A stretch of DNA of 64,000 nucleotides from JBJXFE01 sp046153875 (GTDB taxonomy: Bacteria; Planctomycetota; Phycisphaerae; Phycisphaerales; UBA1924). Positions 16,094 to 24,375 of the stretch are shown here, one piece after another (within the stretch, counting starts at the first letter, position 1; each line of letters opens with the position of its first letter). Below the pieces are notes generated by a model. The model searched no databases. It had not been told where the DNA came from and saw only the letters and a program-made list of their open reading frames with translations. The translations under genes and the position numbers were made by a program. The stretch spans positions 62,001-126,000 of the forward strand of contig JBJXFE010000057.1 of NCBI GenBank assembly GCA_046153875.1. The letters are read 5' to 3'.

Positions 16094-17266
16094 TCAGAGC
16101 AGCGGGTTCTTCGCTCCGTGCGTGTAGTCGCGGATCGGGCTCATGTTCGGCGCGGGGTTCACCAGCACGTCCGTGTAGAGCTCGGCCTCGGGGTCGGGGA
16201 TGGGCGAGCTCTCCGCGAACTCCAGCGCCTCGCGCACCGACTCGCGGACTTCCTGCTGCATCGCCTGGAAGCGCTCGTCGGGGAGCGACGGATTGCCGCC
16301 CGCGGCCTTGCGGTCGTTCATCAGGTGCGCGGCGAAGCGGTCGATCGAGTCCTTCGTCTTGAACAGATCGACCTCCTCCTTCGTGCGGTACTTCTGCGGG
16401 TCGGACATCGAGTGTCCGAGATAGCGGTAGGTCTTGAGGTCGACAAAGGCGGGGCGCTGCTCCTCGCGGCAGCGGTCCACCAGCGGTCGGAAGTGGTCGT
16501 AGAGCTCCATGACATCGAAACCGTTGATGACGACGCCCTCGATGCCGTAGGCCCTCGCTTTGGCGGTGAGGTCGTGGGCCATCGTGGTGCCGCGTTCGAT
16601 GGAGGTGCCCATCGAGTAGCCGTTGTTCTCGACCACGAAAATGCACGGCAGCGAGAAGAGGCCCGCGAGGTTCATGGCCTCGTGGAGGGCGCCCTGGTTG
16701 AGCGCGCCGTCGCCGAGGAAGGCGAGCGAGACTTTCTTCTTCGCGGGCGTGCCGTCGCGCACGCCCGGGTTGGGGAGGGAGCGCCTAAGCACCTCGACCT
16801 CGTACTTCGTGGCAAAGGCCAGGCCGACGCCGAGCGGCGTCTGGGCTCCGACGATCCCGTGACCGCCGAAGAACCAGTGGGGCTTGTCGAACATGTGCAT
16901 CGACCCGCCCTTGCCCTTGGCGCACCCGGTGGCCTTGCCGAACATCTCGGCCATGCAGGCCTTGGGGTCCATGCCGCGTGCCAGGGCGAGGCCGTGGTCG
17001 CGGTAGGCGTGGACGATCGGGTCGTCGGCGTTGAGGGCGGCGACAGTTCCGACCGCGACGGCCTCCTGCCCCGTGTAGAGGTGGCAGAACCCGCCGATCT
17101 TGGCCTGTTGATACGCTTGCCCGCAGCGATTCTCGAACTCACGGACCAGCAGCATGTCCCGCAGCCAGCGGATGAGCGTCGCGTCCGGGAGTGCCGCGGC
17201 CAGGCTCTGGCGGCGGGCGGCGGCGGGTTTGGCGGATGACGGCGGATTCGTCGAAACCTGGGCCAA
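16094..17266 (-). CDS. pdhA: Pyruvate dehydrogenase E1 component, alpha subunit
   Basis: 390 residues from the TTG at 17266, chosen because CAGGAG lies six bases upstream; the farther TTG at 17326 has no such signal. The thiamine-diphosphate/Mg motif GDGALNQGALHEAMN...VVENN is intact. Other hallmarks are MLLVREFENRCG, HLYTGQEAVAVG, GKGGSMHMF and the phosphorylation-loop region YRYLGHSMSDPQKYRTKEE. Its partner subunits pdhB and pdhC lie on the same strand but about 3.5 kb downstream, separated by a DUF2314 gene, small hypothetical genes and an htpX remnant. In most bacteria the E1 genes are adjacent, so this order looks rearranged. Confidence 0.92.
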   Translation of the reverse strand: MAQVSTNPPSSAKPAAARRQSLAAALPDATLIRWLRDMLLVREFENRCGQAYQQAKIGGFCHLYTGQEAVAVGTVAALNADDPIVHAYRDHGLALARGMDPKACMAEMFGKATGCAKGKGGSMHMFDKPHWFFGGHGIVGAQTPLGVGLAFATKYEVEVLRRSLPNPGVRDGTPAKKKVSLAFLGDGALNQGALHEAMNLAGLFSLPCIFVVENNGYSMGTSIERGTTMAHDLTAKARAYGIEGVVINGFDVMELYDHFRPLVDRCREEQRPAFVDLKTYRYLGHSMSDPQKYRTKEEVDLFKTKDSIDRFAAHLMNDRKAAGGNPSLPDERFQAMQQEVRESVREALEFAESSPIPDPEAELYTDVLVNPAPNMSPIRDYTHGAKNPLL

Positions 17267-17448
17267 TCGGGGCTCCTGTGCGGGAAGGGCCGGCTGGGGT
17301 ACTTCTGTCGGCGAAGGCCGCGGCAAACACTAGGAAAGGCGCGGGTGCCCGACAAACACCCCAACGGGATCGGCGTCCGTCCCCCGTGGCTGGTTGACGT
17401 CATTCCAGGGTCCGAAACGCGCGTGTTCGACATCCCAACAACACCCTC

Positions 17449-18165
17449 ATGCCCGTCATCGACACGACGTTGCTCCTGCTGATCGGTTCGTTCGCGCTGG
17501 GGATCGGCGCGACGTGGTTCGTCGCGCGAAAGCTCCGCGGCAGGCGGAGCGGGCGGCTCGATCGCATCGAGGTCCAGACCATCGCCGAACGGGTGCGGAC
17601 CGTGGGGCGGCTCGTGGGGCTGGAGGTCTGCGCGAAGGAGATCGCGACGGCCACGGCCGGGTTCGCGTGGCTGCCGCCGGTGCTGCTCACGCAGGCGCGG
17701 CTCGCGATGATCTTCAACTTCGAGAAGCGGTACGGGGTGGACCTTTCACGTGTCCGCCCGCGCGACGTGGCGGAGCAGCCGGACGGCACGTTCCGCGTCG
17801 CGCTCCCGCCGATCGAGGGAGCGCTGCGGCTGATCGACGTGGTGCCCTACGACATCCAGAACGCGCGGGTGCTGGGGCTGCTTGATGTGATCCCCATGAC
17901 CGCCGAGCGGCAGAAGACCCTGATGACACGGGCGCAGCAGCAGGCCGCTGAGCTGTTCGCGGTCAACGACGCGCGATACACGGCCGAGGCCCGGGCGAGC
18001 GTTGAGCGGCAGCTTTCGTCGCTCCTCGCGCTCTTCAACGTGCGGGTCGAGTGGGAGTGGAAGGCCGACGGCAAGGCCGTCGCGCGCGAAGTCCACCGGG
18101 CCGCGCCCGTCACGCCGAGCCGAACGCGCCGGGTCGAAACCGAGCCCGAGCCCGTCGCGGCGTGA
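17449..18165 (+). CDS. DUF4230 family protein
   Basis: 238 residues. One N-terminal membrane anchor (residues 5-25, TTLLLLIGSFALGIGATWF), a basic stop (RKLRGRRSGR), then the DUF4230 domain: IAERVRTVGRLVGLEVCAKEI, RYGVDLSRVRP, GTFRVALPPIEGALRLIDV and a helical part with MTRAQQQAAELF. The final 40 residues are Arg/Pro/Glu-rich. DUF4230 proteins are membrane-tethered with an extracytoplasmic domain of unknown role. Divergent from pdhA and convergent with deoC. Confidence 0.82.
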   Translation: MPVIDTTLLLLIGSFALGIGATWFVARKLRGRRSGRLDRIEVQTIAERVRTVGRLVGLEVCAKEIATATAGFAWLPPVLLTQARLAMIFNFEKRYGVDLSRVRPRDVAEQPDGTFRVALPPIEGALRLIDVVPYDIQNARVLGLLDVIPMTAERQKTLMTRAQQQAAELFAVNDARYTAEARASVERQLSSLLALFNVRVEWEWKADGKAVAREVHRAAPVTPSRTRRVETEPEPVAA

Positions 18166-18214
18166 GTCTCGATCACTGATGCAACGCACGCGGCGCGTCG
18201 TCGGACACCGGCGG

Positions 18215-19084
18215 TCAGTATGTGCCGGTTTTCGCCGTGGACGTTGTCGAGCCGCGTAGCCGGGCGATCAGGTCGTCCAGCAGGCTCGACGCGCCGAATC
18301 GGAACCCCCCGGGCCGAAGCCAACGCGCGGCGTCGGCCCCAAGCACTTCGCGCGCCAGCGTCATGTACGCCAGAGCCTGCTCGCCCGTACGGATGCCGCC
18401 CGAGGCCTTGACGCCGATGATCACGCGCCCGGACCGCGCGAACTCGTCCCGGGCCGCCTCCAGAAGCACACGGACGCTCTCCGGCGTCGCCCCGACGGCG
18501 ATCTTGCCCGTGCTTGTCTTGAGGAAGTCGGCCCCGCCGGCGATCGCGGCGTCGCACGCCGCGCGGACCAGACCCGCGCCCTCCAACTCGCCCGTCTCGA
18601 GGATCACCTTGAGCATGGTCTTGGGGCACGCGGCCCGGACCTCCCGCACTTCCTCCGTCACGGCGCCGACCCGGCCGGCAAGCACGGCGCCCCGGTTGAT
18701 GACCAGATCGATCTCATCAGCCCCTGCTTCGACCGCGAGCCGGGCTTCGAGAACTTTGACCTCTGTCGGCGTCTGCCCGGAGGGAAATCCACCGGCGACT
18801 GACGCGACCCGGACGGGGTGGGCGTCCCGCCCGCGGCTGTTTTTCAGTGCCTCGCACGCCGCGCCTACCAGGGTCGGCCACACGCACACGGCGGCCACGT
18901 GCGGAACACGCCGGCCAATCAGTTGCTCCTCGTCCGGCACCGGTCGAACGGCACGGGCACACATCATCCGCACGCGCTCGGGCGTGTCCGTTGCTTCCAG
19001 CGTTGTGAGATCGATCAGCGACACTGCGAGCAGCAGGTCGTCGACGCTGTCCCTGCCGGTTGCCGACTGAATGTTCGTGCTCAC
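18215..19084 (-). CDS. deoC: Deoxyribose-phosphate aldolase
   Basis: 289 residues; cleaves 2-deoxyribose-5-phosphate to glyceraldehyde-3-phosphate and acetaldehyde in deoxynucleoside catabolism. TIM-barrel class I aldolase: the Schiff-base lysine is in FLKTSTG and the second conserved lysine in GVKASGGIR; AGADEIDLVINRG, MLKVILETGEL and SVAGGFPSGQ are further family blocks. Starts with GTG at 19084, 9 bp after the stop of the upstream alpha/beta hydrolase gene, so the two may be co-transcribed. It is longer than the about 220-260 residue norm because of N- and C-terminal tails; the last 15 residues (STTSTAKTGTY) are low in complexity. Confidence 0.93.
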   Translation of the reverse strand: MSTNIQSATGRDSVDDLLLAVSLIDLTTLEATDTPERVRMMCARAVRPVPDEEQLIGRRVPHVAAVCVWPTLVGAACEALKNSRGRDAHPVRVASVAGGFPSGQTPTEVKVLEARLAVEAGADEIDLVINRGAVLAGRVGAVTEEVREVRAACPKTMLKVILETGELEGAGLVRAACDAAIAGGADFLKTSTGKIAVGATPESVRVLLEAARDEFARSGRVIIGVKASGGIRTGEQALAYMTLAREVLGADAARWLRPGGFRFGASSLLDDLIARLRGSTTSTAKTGTY

Positions 19085-19093
19085 GCGGCGAGT

Positions 19094-20200
19094 TTATCGG
19101 TAATCGCGATTCGTCAGAAGCTCGACGACGGCTTTCTCGCACCGCTCGGTGTTGGCTGGCTCGGTCCACAGGTCGTTGTGCCGCCCGCCCGCGACCTCGA
19201 CGATCCGTCCGGCGGGTGCGGCTGCGGCGATCGCGCGCCCGTCCTCGATCGGGCAGACCTCGTCGTCGGTGCCGTGAAGCACCAGGAGCGGGCAAGGGAG
19301 CGCGCCCGCGTGGGCGGCTCGGTCGAAGGGCAAAGAGAACGCGGAGGGCGCAGAGGGCGCAGAGTCTCGCGGAAAGCCGGGTTCTGGCTCACGACCCGGA
19401 ATGCTGTCGCGCAGTTCCTGCTCTTCTCCGCGTCCCTTCGCGCCCTCTGCGGACTCCGCGTTCTCCTGGCGAGGCCTGAACTGCGGACCGACGCGGAAGA
19501 GCATCCCGAGCAGCCAGAGCGCCGGCGGCAGGGTCAGGCGGTGGGGGAGGGCTCGGGCGCGCAGCACGTTCCGAGCGGGCGTCGCGGGCAGGCGGTACGG
19601 CGACTCGGCGATCACCGCCGCGATGCGCGCGTCATCCCGGGCGACCACGATCGACACACCCGCGCCGAGCGACCAGCCGTAGAGCACGAGAGGCGCCGGC
19701 GCTCCGACCCGTCGCTCGCGCTCCGGGCTCTGATCACTTCGTCTCTGCGTCTCTTCGTCTCTTCGCTTCTCTCCCACCACGTCCATCAACGCCCGCAGAT
19801 CCTTGACTTCCGCCGTTCCCAACCGGCACACGCCCGGGGCCTCGCCGTGCCCGGGCAGGTCCCACAGGATGACGCGCGAGGCATGCGGCGCGATCGCATT
19901 CACACGTACGAGCCCGCCGATGCGCGAGTCGGCCCAGCCGTGCGTGAGAATCACGATCGGCCCGGCGGGGTCGTCACCCGCGATGTCCCACACCGGAAAC
20001 TCGAAGCCGCGCGACCGGAAAGTCCAACTCTGGAACGCGCGCGGCGGATCAAGCTCCGAAGGCTCGCCCGGGCGGCCGCGGGCGACCGCGGAGGCGTACG
20101 TCCGGCGCGGCGGGTGCGCGAGCATCCACGCGACATGCGCGACCATGGTCGCCCAGAAGATGGCGGCGCCGATCGCGAGGAGGATGAGCAGGCCGGTCAT
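19094..20200 (-). CDS. Membrane-anchored alpha/beta hydrolase with repeat-derived insertions
   Basis: 368 residues. An N-terminal membrane segment (residues 2-27) precedes an alpha/beta hydrolase domain: oxyanion HG in ILTHGWADSR, nucleophile Ser in GWSLGAG, acid Asp in LHGTDDEV and His in AGGRHND, so the catalytic triad is complete. Two segments do not fit the fold. One (about residues 142-167, with KRRDEETQRRSD and SPERERRVG) comes from an 8-bp GAGACGAA-like array plus a GC-rich palindrome. The other (about residues 245-293, ENAESAEGAKGRG...APSAPSAF) comes from a 134-bp inverted-arm element. Both keep the frame and fall before or in the lid region. Natural substrate unknown. Confidence 0.82.
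   Translation of the reverse strand: MTGLLILLAIGAAIFWATMVAHVAWMLAHPPRRTYASAVARGRPGEPSELDPPRAFQSWTFRSRGFEFPVWDIAGDDPAGPIVILTHGWADSRIGGLVRVNAIAPHASRVILWDLPGHGEAPGVCRLGTAEVKDLRALMDVVGEKRRDEETQRRSDQSPERERRVGAPAPLVLYGWSLGAGVSIVVARDDARIAAVIAESPYRLPATPARNVLRARALPHRLTLPPALWLLGMLFRVGPQFRPRQENAESAEGAKGRGEEQELRDSIPGREPEPGFPRDSAPSAPSAFSLPFDRAAHAGALPCPLLVLHGTDDEVCPIEDGRAIAAAAPAGRIVEVAGGRHNDLWTEPANTERCEKAVVELLTNRDYR
19334..19467. repeat. Inverted-arm repeat element inside a coding sequence (copy C)
   Basis: The left arm (19334-19364) begins AGAGAACGCGGAGGGCGCAG; the right arm (19437-19467) is its near-perfect inverted copy. The core contains CACGACCCGGAAT, also seen as CACGACCCGGGAT in the element at 50121-50258. 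Total length 134 bp, the same as the intergenic element at 48602-48735. Here it lies wholly inside the alpha/beta hydrolase gene and is translated without a stop. Confidence 0.65.
19738..19769. repeat. Short 8-bp array inside the hydrolase gene
   Basis: Four degenerate 8-bp units of the TTCGTCTC / TGCGTCTC type (GAGACGAA on the coding strand), of the same class as the 112-bp array at 42775-42886. It is followed by ACCCGTCGCTCGCGCTCCGG, whose coding-strand form gives SPERERRVG. Translated in-frame. Confidence 0.6.
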
Positions 20201-20259
20201 CGCGGGTCAGCGTACACGCGGACGCGGTGGGGGATACGCCGAGTGCCCGTCAGGCCGGC

Positions 20260-22446
20260 TTACCCGAAGAGATTCGCGATGTCGTTGAATGTCACGATGA
20301 GGAAGACCGCGCCGATGAGCATCAGCCCGGCCGCGGTCGCGACGTTCTGGAACGCGACGGAAACGGGCCGTCCGCGGATCAGCTCATACAGCAGGAACAG
20401 GAACTGTCCCCCGTCCACGATCGGCAGCGGAAGGAAGTTCACGACGGCCAGGTTCACGCTGATGAGGGCCATGAAGAACAGCAGCCAGATCAGCCCGCGG
20501 TCGGCGATGCGCGTGCCGAGGTGGGCGATCCCGACCGGCCCCTTGAGGTGCTCGACCTTGACCGTGCCCTCGAAGAGGCGCGCGAACGTGATGTAGGTCA
20601 TCAGCATCACGCGCCGCGTCTCTTCCAGGCCCATCATCACCGCGCCGCCGGGACCCGACGCCCGCAGCGAGAACTCCTCCGGGCGGAAGAGCCCAAGGGA
20701 CACGCCGCTCGTCCACCCCGCGTCGTGCAGCCGCCGGCAATCGTCGGCGGCGAGAGCCCAGTCCACCGTCTCACGCGGCGGGGCGGCTCCAGCCTCGATC
20801 GGCGCATGCGGCAACTCGACGAGCAGCCGGACCGTCGTGTCGCCGAAGGCGCCGTCGGTCGGCGCGGTCGCGTCCCGCACGGCCGCGAGCATCTCGGTGA
20901 AATCGGCGACCATGGTGCCCCCGACGCGGAGGACGCGCGAACCGGGTGGGATGTTCAGCCGCGCCGCGGCCGTTGGGACGAGCTTTCCCCGCCCGTCAAC
21001 GACCTCGCCCAGCGGGCGGGCGAGCAGGGCGCTGGTGTCGCCCGTGTTTCCGACGCGGAAGCCGATGAGGCCCTCGCGCGACACCCTGACGTTCAGGACA
21101 ACCTCGCGCAGCGCGCCGCCGAACCCGTCGGCCCGCAGCACCACCACGGGGATCGTCGTCCCGCGGTGCCGCCGGACCTCCGCGATGCCGTCGGTCTGGC
21201 CGGGGAACTCGAGTGCGCCGAGCCGCGCGAAGATGTCGCCGTCCTTGAGCCCCTGCTTGTGGGCCTTCGCGTTGCTCCCGTTGTCGTCGGCGTCGACCGT
21301 CAGCACCGGCACGAGGCCCAGCACGTGCTCGACCGGCGTGAGCTCCGTGGGCGACAGAGGGGCGCGGTCGACGGGGAACGCCGGGCGCGGGTGGAGTACC
21401 GCGGTCGCCGTGTCCGCGGGGGCGCCGCCCCCGGCCGGGATCATCGCGAACTCCGCTTCAACGGGCTCTCCCCCGGAAGCCCGCACGGCGTCCGCGAGTT
21501 CCTGAACGACCGCGATGTCGCGGTCGTCGCCGATCCGGACGAGGGTCATGCCGGGCTCGATGCCTGCCAGGCCGTTCCGCTTCAGCGCGTCGCGGATCTG
21601 CTGGGGGTCAATCCCGTCGTCAGGCCCGAAGAGCGTGGGGGAGCGAGCGGGCTCGACGCCGATCGTCATCAGCCGCGTCGCCGGGTCCTGCTCGGGCGTG
21701 AGCGCGAAGCGGAGGTCGTCCGCGTGCCCCGATCGTCGGACCGCGATCTCGATGGTCGATCCTTTGCGGGCCATCGCCGACGCGAGCACCAGGTCGTTGA
21801 ACGAGTTGGGGGCGCGCCCGTCGATCGCGGCGATCTCGTCGCCGGGCTTCAGGCCCGCCTCGACGCCGGGGTCTTTCGCGCCGGCCTTGCTCGCGGGGGA
21901 GCCCGGCGCCACCGCGCCGATCCGCGGCGGCTCGGTCTTGAGCCCGACCATGAACACGAACATGAACAGCAGCGCGGCCGCGACGACGTTCATCACCACT
22001 CCCGCGGAGATGACTACCAGCCGCTTGGGCACGGGCGTATTCTGGTAGCTGTCCGGCGCGTCGCTGGTGGCCTCGGGGTTCAGGTCCTCCTGCCCGAGCA
22101 TCTTGACGTACCCGCCGAAGGGCAGCCAGTTGACGCGGTACTCGGTGGGGCTGACGCGTCCCGCGAGCGCGGCCCGCGCCGCTTCGCGCTGTTCGCCGCG
22201 TTCCCCCTGCGCCTCCTGGACCAGGCGGTGATACTCCGGCTCGCTCGAGCCGCGCCGCCACCCGAGCCCCTTGCGGTACGACGCCATCGCGGGCCCGAAC
22301 CCGATCGCGAAGGCCAGCACACGGATGCCCGCCCAGCGCGCCGCGAGGAAGTGCCCGAGCTCGTGGACGAACACGATCAGGCTGAACCCCAGCACGACCA
22401 GCAGCAGGTCGAACACGGTGCCCAGCATCGCGGCCAGTTGCGTCAT
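20260..22446 (-). CDS. rseP: Site-2 protease, RseP/RasP-type zinc metalloprotease
   Basis: 728 residues from the ATG at 22446. Intramembrane M50 protease that cleaves membrane-bound anti-sigma factors. The zinc site HELGH is at residues 28-32 in the first membrane helix; the third ligand motif is in NFLPLPIVDGGQ near the C-terminus. Between them are PDZ-like segments (GFGPAMASY...WLPFGGYVKMLGQED; GSPASKAGAKDPGVEAGLKPGDEIAAIDG-type and GDIFARLG-type blocks), probably more than the usual two, which explains the length well above the about 450 residues of E. coli RseP. Divergence from typical RseP lies in this enlarged periplasmic part. A plausible partner is the ECF/anti-sigma-like pair at 3347-4481. 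Confidence 0.9.
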   Translation of the reverse strand: MTQLAAMLGTVFDLLLVVLGFSLIVFVHELGHFLAARWAGIRVLAFAIGFGPAMASYRKGLGWRRGSSEPEYHRLVQEAQGERGEQREAARAALAGRVSPTEYRVNWLPFGGYVKMLGQEDLNPEATSDAPDSYQNTPVPKRLVVISAGVVMNVVAAALLFMFVFMVGLKTEPPRIGAVAPGSPASKAGAKDPGVEAGLKPGDEIAAIDGRAPNSFNDLVLASAMARKGSTIEIAVRRSGHADDLRFALTPEQDPATRLMTIGVEPARSPTLFGPDDGIDPQQIRDALKRNGLAGIEPGMTLVRIGDDRDIAVVQELADAVRASGGEPVEAEFAMIPAGGGAPADTATAVLHPRPAFPVDRAPLSPTELTPVEHVLGLVPVLTVDADDNGSNAKAHKQGLKDGDIFARLGALEFPGQTDGIAEVRRHRGTTIPVVVLRADGFGGALREVVLNVRVSREGLIGFRVGNTGDTSALLARPLGEVVDGRGKLVPTAAARLNIPPGSRVLRVGGTMVADFTEMLAAVRDATAPTDGAFGDTTVRLLVELPHAPIEAGAAPPRETVDWALAADDCRRLHDAGWTSGVSLGLFRPEEFSLRASGPGGAVMMGLEETRRVMLMTYITFARLFEGTVKVEHLKGPVGIAHLGTRIADRGLIWLLFFMALISVNLAVVNFLPLPIVDGGQFLFLLYELIRGRPVSVAFQNVATAAGLMLIGAVFLIVTFNDIANLFG

Positions 22447-22530
22447 GGGGGGAATCCTATGAACACCGACGTCCGACCATCTGTATCGGTTCGCGCGGCC
22501 CGCGCCCGGAACCGCCCGGCGCGGGCGCAG

Positions 22531-22562
22531 AAAAAAGGCCCGGGCGTGGGTCCGCCCGGGCC
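22531..22562 (-). terminator. Rho-independent terminator of the redoxin gene
   Basis: On the minus strand a 10-bp GC stem (GGCCCGGGCG/CGCCCGGGCC, loop of 6) is followed directly by TTTTTT. It lies 50 bp after the stop of the redoxin gene and upstream of rseP. Confidence 0.85.
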
Positions 22563-22611
22563 GTTCGGAAGTCACACCCCGTTGGAGTGCGTCTCGGTCC
22601 TTGTCGTCCGA

Positions 22612-23250
22612 TCAATACTTGACCGGGCAGCCGTAGGGCTTGGTCTCGGCCTGCGCGACCGTCTCGCCGGCGAGGACGGAGGTGAGCGCGGCCGCGACGT
22701 AGTTCACGTCACCGGCCTTGCGGGGCGAACCATTGTCGATCGCGCCGCTGTAGGCCAGGACGCCGTCCGCGTTAATCACGAAGCAGTGGGGCGTCGTCTT
22801 GGCGCCGTAGGACTTTCCGACCGTGCCCGAGTCGTCGAGCAGGATCGGCGTGGTGATGTTCCACTCCTTCTGGGCCGCCACATTGTCCGCCTTGTCGGCG
22901 CCCTGCTTGCCGGCCGCGCCGGAGTTGATCCGCACCCACACCACGTTCTTGTCCTTGAACTTGGCGATGGTCTTGTTCATCGTGTCCGCCTCGTAGTGCA
23001 TGACCACGATCGGGCACCCGGGGTTGAACCACTCGAGAACGACCGTCTTGCCCTTGAAGTCAGCGAGCTTGACGGTCTTGCCGTCGAGATCGGTGAGCTC
23101 GAAGGCCGGAGCCGCCTCGCCGATCTTGGCGGCGGGCTTGGGAGCGGCGGCCTTGTCCTTGTCCGCCTGGGCCAGCGCCGGGCTCGCGAGGCACAGAGCC
23201 GCGACCGACGCCGCCACCGCACCGAACACGCTCCGTCTGGTCATCTTCAT
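22612..23250 (-). CDS. Exported redoxin (AhpC/TSA-like thioredoxin fold)
   Basis: 212 residues from the ATG at 23250, which follows AGGAGA at good spacing. A signal peptide (SVFGAVAASVAALCLASPALAQ) leads into a thioredoxin-fold domain: IGEAAPAFELTDLDGKTVKL, then the active-site strand VVLEWFNPGCPIVV. The usual CxxC is reduced to a single Cys (PGCP), as in peroxiredoxins and one group of planctomycete redoxins; cis-Pro is in TTPHCFVI, next to a second Cys. The C-terminus ends YGCPVKY. It should act in the periplasm. A DsbD-like domain protein is encoded 97 bp downstream of its start on the same strand, i.e. upstream in transcription. Confidence 0.85.
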   Translation of the reverse strand: MKMTRRSVFGAVAASVAALCLASPALAQADKDKAAAPKPAAKIGEAAPAFELTDLDGKTVKLADFKGKTVVLEWFNPGCPIVVMHYEADTMNKTIAKFKDKNVVWVRINSGAAGKQGADKADNVAAQKEWNITTPILLDDSGTVGKSYGAKTTPHCFVINADGVLAYSGAIDNGSPRKAGDVNYVAAALTSVLAGETVAQAETKPYGCPVKY

Positions 23251-23347
23251 TCTTCGTCTCCTGTGCCCCCCGTCCGAGTCCCGGGGCACGCTTGCCGCGT
23301 CGGGCCCGGGCACACGCCGGACCGCCCCGCGGACCATGTTCGACCTG

Positions 23348-24217
23348 TCAGCCCCCGCCGGGGTTCCCTGGGGAACCGTTCGGCGAGGTGTTCACCGAGA
23401 AAATGCTAGGCGGGCCGGGCTTGGGCCGGGTGGCCTCAAGAACACCGACCAAACGGACGGGGCCGTCCGTGTATGGGTTGAGCTTCAGCGTCAAGGTGTC
23501 ACCCTTGGCCTGACCGTCGCGCAGGATGCTCTCGAAGCCCATGAACTCCGCGGCCGGGTAGAACGCCAGCCGTTCGGCCCCAGGCACATGGATACGGGCC
23601 GATCCATCCGTCCAATCGATCCTCACCGGCGGAAGGTCTTTGGGGATCGGCCTGGGTAGCCGGGCACGCGCCTCGGCGAAGAGCCCCGCGTCAGCGCCGG
23701 CCTTGGCCAGTTGACCCTCGGCGAGGGCCGCCCCGACCGGCACGCTGAGCAAAACGGATTCTCCGCCGATCATGCAGATGTCCGAGCAGACCATCCACCC
23801 AAGCTCGGCGGCGATCTTCGCCGTCGAACCCGGCAAGGCATCCGCAGGGACCTTCACCGGCACCAACAGAGTCACATGGTCCTCGTACACGTGGTCGAGG
23901 ATGTCGCCGGGGCTGACGTAGCGCTTCGGGGCCGGCCACTGGACCTTCCCGGCCTCGTACCCCTCGGGGAGCGTCAGCGCGACCTCCACGCCGCCGCCGG
24001 TGTCGTTGAGCCCATGCCAGTAGATGTGCCACTTCGGGGCGATCGTGAACGTGATGCCGATGCAGGCCTCGCGCCCCGGGACCAAGGCCGTGTGCTCCGT
24101 CACGAGCCGGGCCTTGACCTTGTCATCGCCGCTCGCGGGCCGGGCCGGCTCCGCGCCGAACACCGCCCCGAGCATGGCCGCGGGAAGCATGACCAGGCTG
24201 CGAGCGAGTCCCTTCAT
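23348..24217 (-). CDS. DsbD N-terminal-domain-like periplasmic protein
   Basis: 289 residues with a signal peptide (to about residue 28). The body matches the thiol:disulfide interchange protein DsbD N-terminal domain: FTIAPKWHIYWHGLNDTGGG, LPEGYEAGKVQWPAPKRY, LLVPVKV and the redox pair in LGWMVCSDICMIG (CSDIC). The membrane DsbD core is missing, so this is a stand-alone domain. Its pairing with the exported redoxin that follows suggests a shared periplasmic thiol pathway. The C-terminal 30 residues are Pro/Gly/Asn-rich. GGAG lies six bases before the ATG at 24217. Confidence 0.82.
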   Translation of the reverse strand: MKGLARSLVMLPAAMLGAVFGAEPARPASGDDKVKARLVTEHTALVPGREACIGITFTIAPKWHIYWHGLNDTGGGVEVALTLPEGYEAGKVQWPAPKRYVSPGDILDHVYEDHVTLLVPVKVPADALPGSTAKIAAELGWMVCSDICMIGGESVLLSVPVGAALAEGQLAKAGADAGLFAEARARLPRPIPKDLPPVRIDWTDGSARIHVPGAERLAFYPAAEFMGFESILRDGQAKGDTLTLKLNPYTDGPVRLVGVLEATRPKPGPPSIFSVNTSPNGSPGNPGGG

Positions 24218-24375
24218 GTTTGGCTCCGGCGCTCCTCGGGTTGATCGTGGCCCGATTACTGTTGCACCAACGATATGCTCTCGACACCCGGTGCAGCCTG
24301 CTACGCCCCGGACGAACGCGGGTTCGCACGCCCGACCGCACCGCCCAACGCTCCACGCCCGGCTATATTCCGTCC

